Source: Pseudomonadota bacterium (lineage in GTDB: Bacteria; Bdellovibrionota; JAFGOL01). From it: 7,183 nt of DNA. The notes below the pieces were generated by a model that was given only the letters and a program-made list of their open reading frames with translations, searched no databases and was not told the DNA's origin. The stretch spans positions 1 through 7,183 of the forward strand of contig JAPLFT010000370.1 of NCBI GenBank assembly GCA_026390535.1. The letters run 5' to 3'. A program made the translations under genes and the position numbers. This document shows, piece after piece, positions 5,384 to 7,183 of the stretch (positions within the stretch are counted from its first letter, which is position 1; each line of letters opens with the position of its first letter).

Positions 5384-7183
5384 ATGATAAACCAACGAGT
5401 TGAAGAATTACGGTCACTGATGAAAAAACACGGTATAGACGCATACCTGTTACCTGGAACAGATCCGCATCAATGTGAACAATATCTTCCGGAACACTGG
5501 CGAAGAAGGGCTTTTATATCGGGATTTAAAGGCACATACGGAAATATAGGGTTAACGTTTAATAAAGCAATGCTCTGGACCGATGGTCGTTATGAAATAG
5601 AAGCAAGACAAAAATTAACCGGCACTCCGTTTGATACGTACATTAAAGAACAACACGATACTAATCTTTCTATAGAGATAAAATGGTTTATAGATGAATT
5701 GCTAAAGGGCAATGGGGGCATAATAGGGATCGACCCTCAACTTATCACTATGAAACAAGCTGATATAATAAAAGATGCCCTAAAAACCCATAGCGATATC
5801 TCTTTAAAATATATAGAAAAGAATCTGGTCGACGAAATATGGAAGGATCAGCCTCCACTACCTAACACATCTGTAATATTTCGAGATAAAAAACATGAGA
5901 ACACTACGGCAAGTCAGAAAATAGAAAGATTCCGGGATGTAATGGTAGAAAAAGAAGTCGATATGCATATCATCTCAAATCTTGAATCAATTGCCAGGAT
6001 ATTGAACGTAAGAGCATCTGATGTACAGTATACACCTCTTGCTATCTCTTATTTAATCATCGACAGGGATAAAACGTTCTGGTTCATAGATAAGAACAGG
6101 CTACCTTCCGGATATGAATCCCAGTTACCCTCTTCAACGACTATTCTTCCTTATAAAGATTTCTCAAGAACATTGCAGGAAATATCAAAAGAAAAAACTA
6201 TTCTGGTAGATCCAGGAGAAACATCCCAGATGGTATTGAACAATATTGCTTCGTCCGCAAATATCAAAAAAGAAGTATCACCAACAACAGAGATCAAGGC
6301 CATTAAAAATAAATTTGAACTGGACAATATGTTCGAGGCTCACATTCAAGACGGTGTAAGTGTTATAAAGACCATTCATTGGCTTAAGACAGAGATAAAG
6401 AAAAGGGATATTACCGAATGGAATGTCGTAGAAAAGATAAATGAGTTCAAGAAGGAACAAAAAGATTTCATAAGTTTAAGCTTTGATCCGGTAGTAGCAT
6501 ATAAATCAAACGCAGCAATAATACACTATATGCCGCATTCCGATTCTTCTTATGCCACTATGAAACCGGAGAGCATAGTTCTAATAGATAATGGTGCTCA
6601 TTACCTTGGCGGCACGACGGATATGACAAGAACCATTGCACTAGGAAAAGTTTCTCAGGAGATAAAGGAAAATTATACAAGGATACTGAAGGGACATCTT
6701 AATATCGCCAGGATAAAATTCCCATACGGTACAAAGGCAGATCAACTGGATACGCTGGCCAGACAATTTTTATGGGCAGAAGGATTAGAATACCAGCATG
6801 GTACCGGACATGGAATAGGTTATTGTACATGTGTTCATGAAACTACCAATGTAGGCTTAAGTCCTTTAAAACATGTAATATTAGAGGAAGGAATGACCTT
6901 TACCGATGAACCTGGCTATTACAAAGAAGGTGAATACGGTATAAGGATAGAGAACGTTGTCGCCATAGAAAAGGATGAAGAATTAACAAAACGTAATGGC
7001 AAACGTGATTTTTTGAGGCTAAGGCAAATGACAGTATGTCCATATGAAAAGGAATTAATAATTACTGACCTGTTGAATGCTGAAGAGATCAACTGGATAA
7101 ATAATTATCATAAGTTCGTACTGAAAAATCTACGAACACGTATAAAGGATCAAGAATTATTGGATTGGCTGGAAAACGCTTGC
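5384..7183 (+). CDS. Xaa-Pro aminopeptidase (APP1-type, M24B), copy 2, 3' end cut by window
   Basis: The frame is open for 600 codons to the window edge. Its last residues, LLDWLENAC, align with LLTWLEAAC of copy 1, which has five residues more, so only a few codons and the stop are missing. It aligns with copy 1 over its whole length, about half identical by eye, rising to 48 of 60 residues over the active-site block starting at HGTGHGIG. One extra residue near position 33 shifts the numbering by one. All catalytic residues are kept: D402, D413, H476, E509 (in DEPGYY), E523 and H485. N-domain landmarks are DAYLLPGTDPHQ and LWTDGRYEI, the latter closer to the family consensus than copy 1. The CxCVHETT variant of copy 1 is shared (C481, C483). 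There is no signal peptide. Copy 2 is an old tandem duplicate, not a recent one, and appears functional. Whether more genes follow in the operon cannot be seen. Confidence 0.94.
   Translation, partial: MINQRVEELRSLMKKHGIDAYLLPGTDPHQCEQYLPEHWRRRAFISGFKGTYGNIGLTFNKAMLWTDGRYEIEARQKLTGTPFDTYIKEQHDTNLSIEIKWFIDELLKGNGGIIGIDPQLITMKQADIIKDALKTHSDISLKYIEKNLVDEIWKDQPPLPNTSVIFRDKKHENTTASQKIERFRDVMVEKEVDMHIISNLESIARILNVRASDVQYTPLAISYLIIDRDKTFWFIDKNRLPSGYESQLPSSTTILPYKDFSRTLQEISKEKTILVDPGETSQMVLNNIASSANIKKEVSPTTEIKAIKNKFELDNMFEAHIQDGVSVIKTIHWLKTEIKKRDITEWNVVEKINEFKKEQKDFISLSFDPVVAYKSNAAIIHYMPHSDSSYATMKPESIVLIDNGAHYLGGTTDMTRTIALGKVSQEIKENYTRILKGHLNIARIKFPYGTKADQLDTLARQFLWAEGLEYQHGTGHGIGYCTCVHETTNVGLSPLKHVILEEGMTFTDEPGYYKEGEYGIRIENVVAIEKDEELTKRNGKRDFLRLRQMTVCPYEKELIITDLLNAEEINWINNYHKFVLKNLRTRIKDQELLDWLENAC

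Noticed and set aside
6278..6460. A 60-codon minus-strand frame in the second aminopeptidase P gene
   Set aside because: Antisense shadow of a well-supported gene.
1..7183. CRISPR arrays, tRNA or rRNA genes, transposases, toxin-antitoxin or defence genes
   Set aside because: Looked for and not seen. No spaced direct repeats, no cloverleaf-like sequence noticed, and nearly all the sequence is accounted for by five metabolic or transport genes and one palindrome.

Overview
The window is a compact bacterial chromosomal segment, AT-rich by eye in its coding DNA. Genes have strong Shine-Dalgarno sites, spacers are short, and AUA, AGA and AGG codons are heavily used. A CorC/CNNM-type protein, two peptide-degrading enzyme types and a drug/metabolite-type permease would fit a peptide- and metabolite-scavenging, possibly host-associated Gram-negative bacterium. 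No marker gene here fixes the taxon, so this is only a suggestion.

Layout from left to right. (1) Positions 3-380 hold the 3' end of a CBS/CorC_HlyC-domain protein. (2) Only 13 bases later comes a complete PepF-type M3 oligoendopeptidase (394-2346). Its upstream TTG start gives a signal-peptide-like N-terminus, and a second well-placed internal ATG (475) would give a cytosolic form. The gene also carries a 9-G run just upstream of the active-site codons. (3) The roughly 220-base gap between two convergent genes is almost entirely one long imperfect palindrome (2352-2557). It has AT-rich 32-base outer arms matching at 30 of 32 positions, a more GC-rich interior (49% GC) and a tetraloop centre. 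(4) On the minus strand, 2571-3461 encodes an EamA/DMT-family permease with about 10 membrane segments. (5) A 91-base divergent spacer leads to two tandem plus-strand genes for long, APP1-type Xaa-Pro aminopeptidases (M24B). The first is complete (3553-5367). The second (5384-7183) runs off the right edge only a few residues before its expected end. Both retain all five metal ligands and the catalytic histidine.

Working together, the M3 enzyme would cut oligopeptides and the two aminopeptidases P would remove N-terminal residues that precede proline, which general aminopeptidases cannot do. This is a plausible peptide-recycling set, with the permease importing an unknown small metabolite. I see no defence system, CRISPR array, tRNA, rRNA or transposase. 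The least ordinary items are the palindromic element, the G9 tract, the two possible starts of the M3 enzyme, and a Cys-X-Cys motif beside the catalytic histidine in both aminopeptidases.
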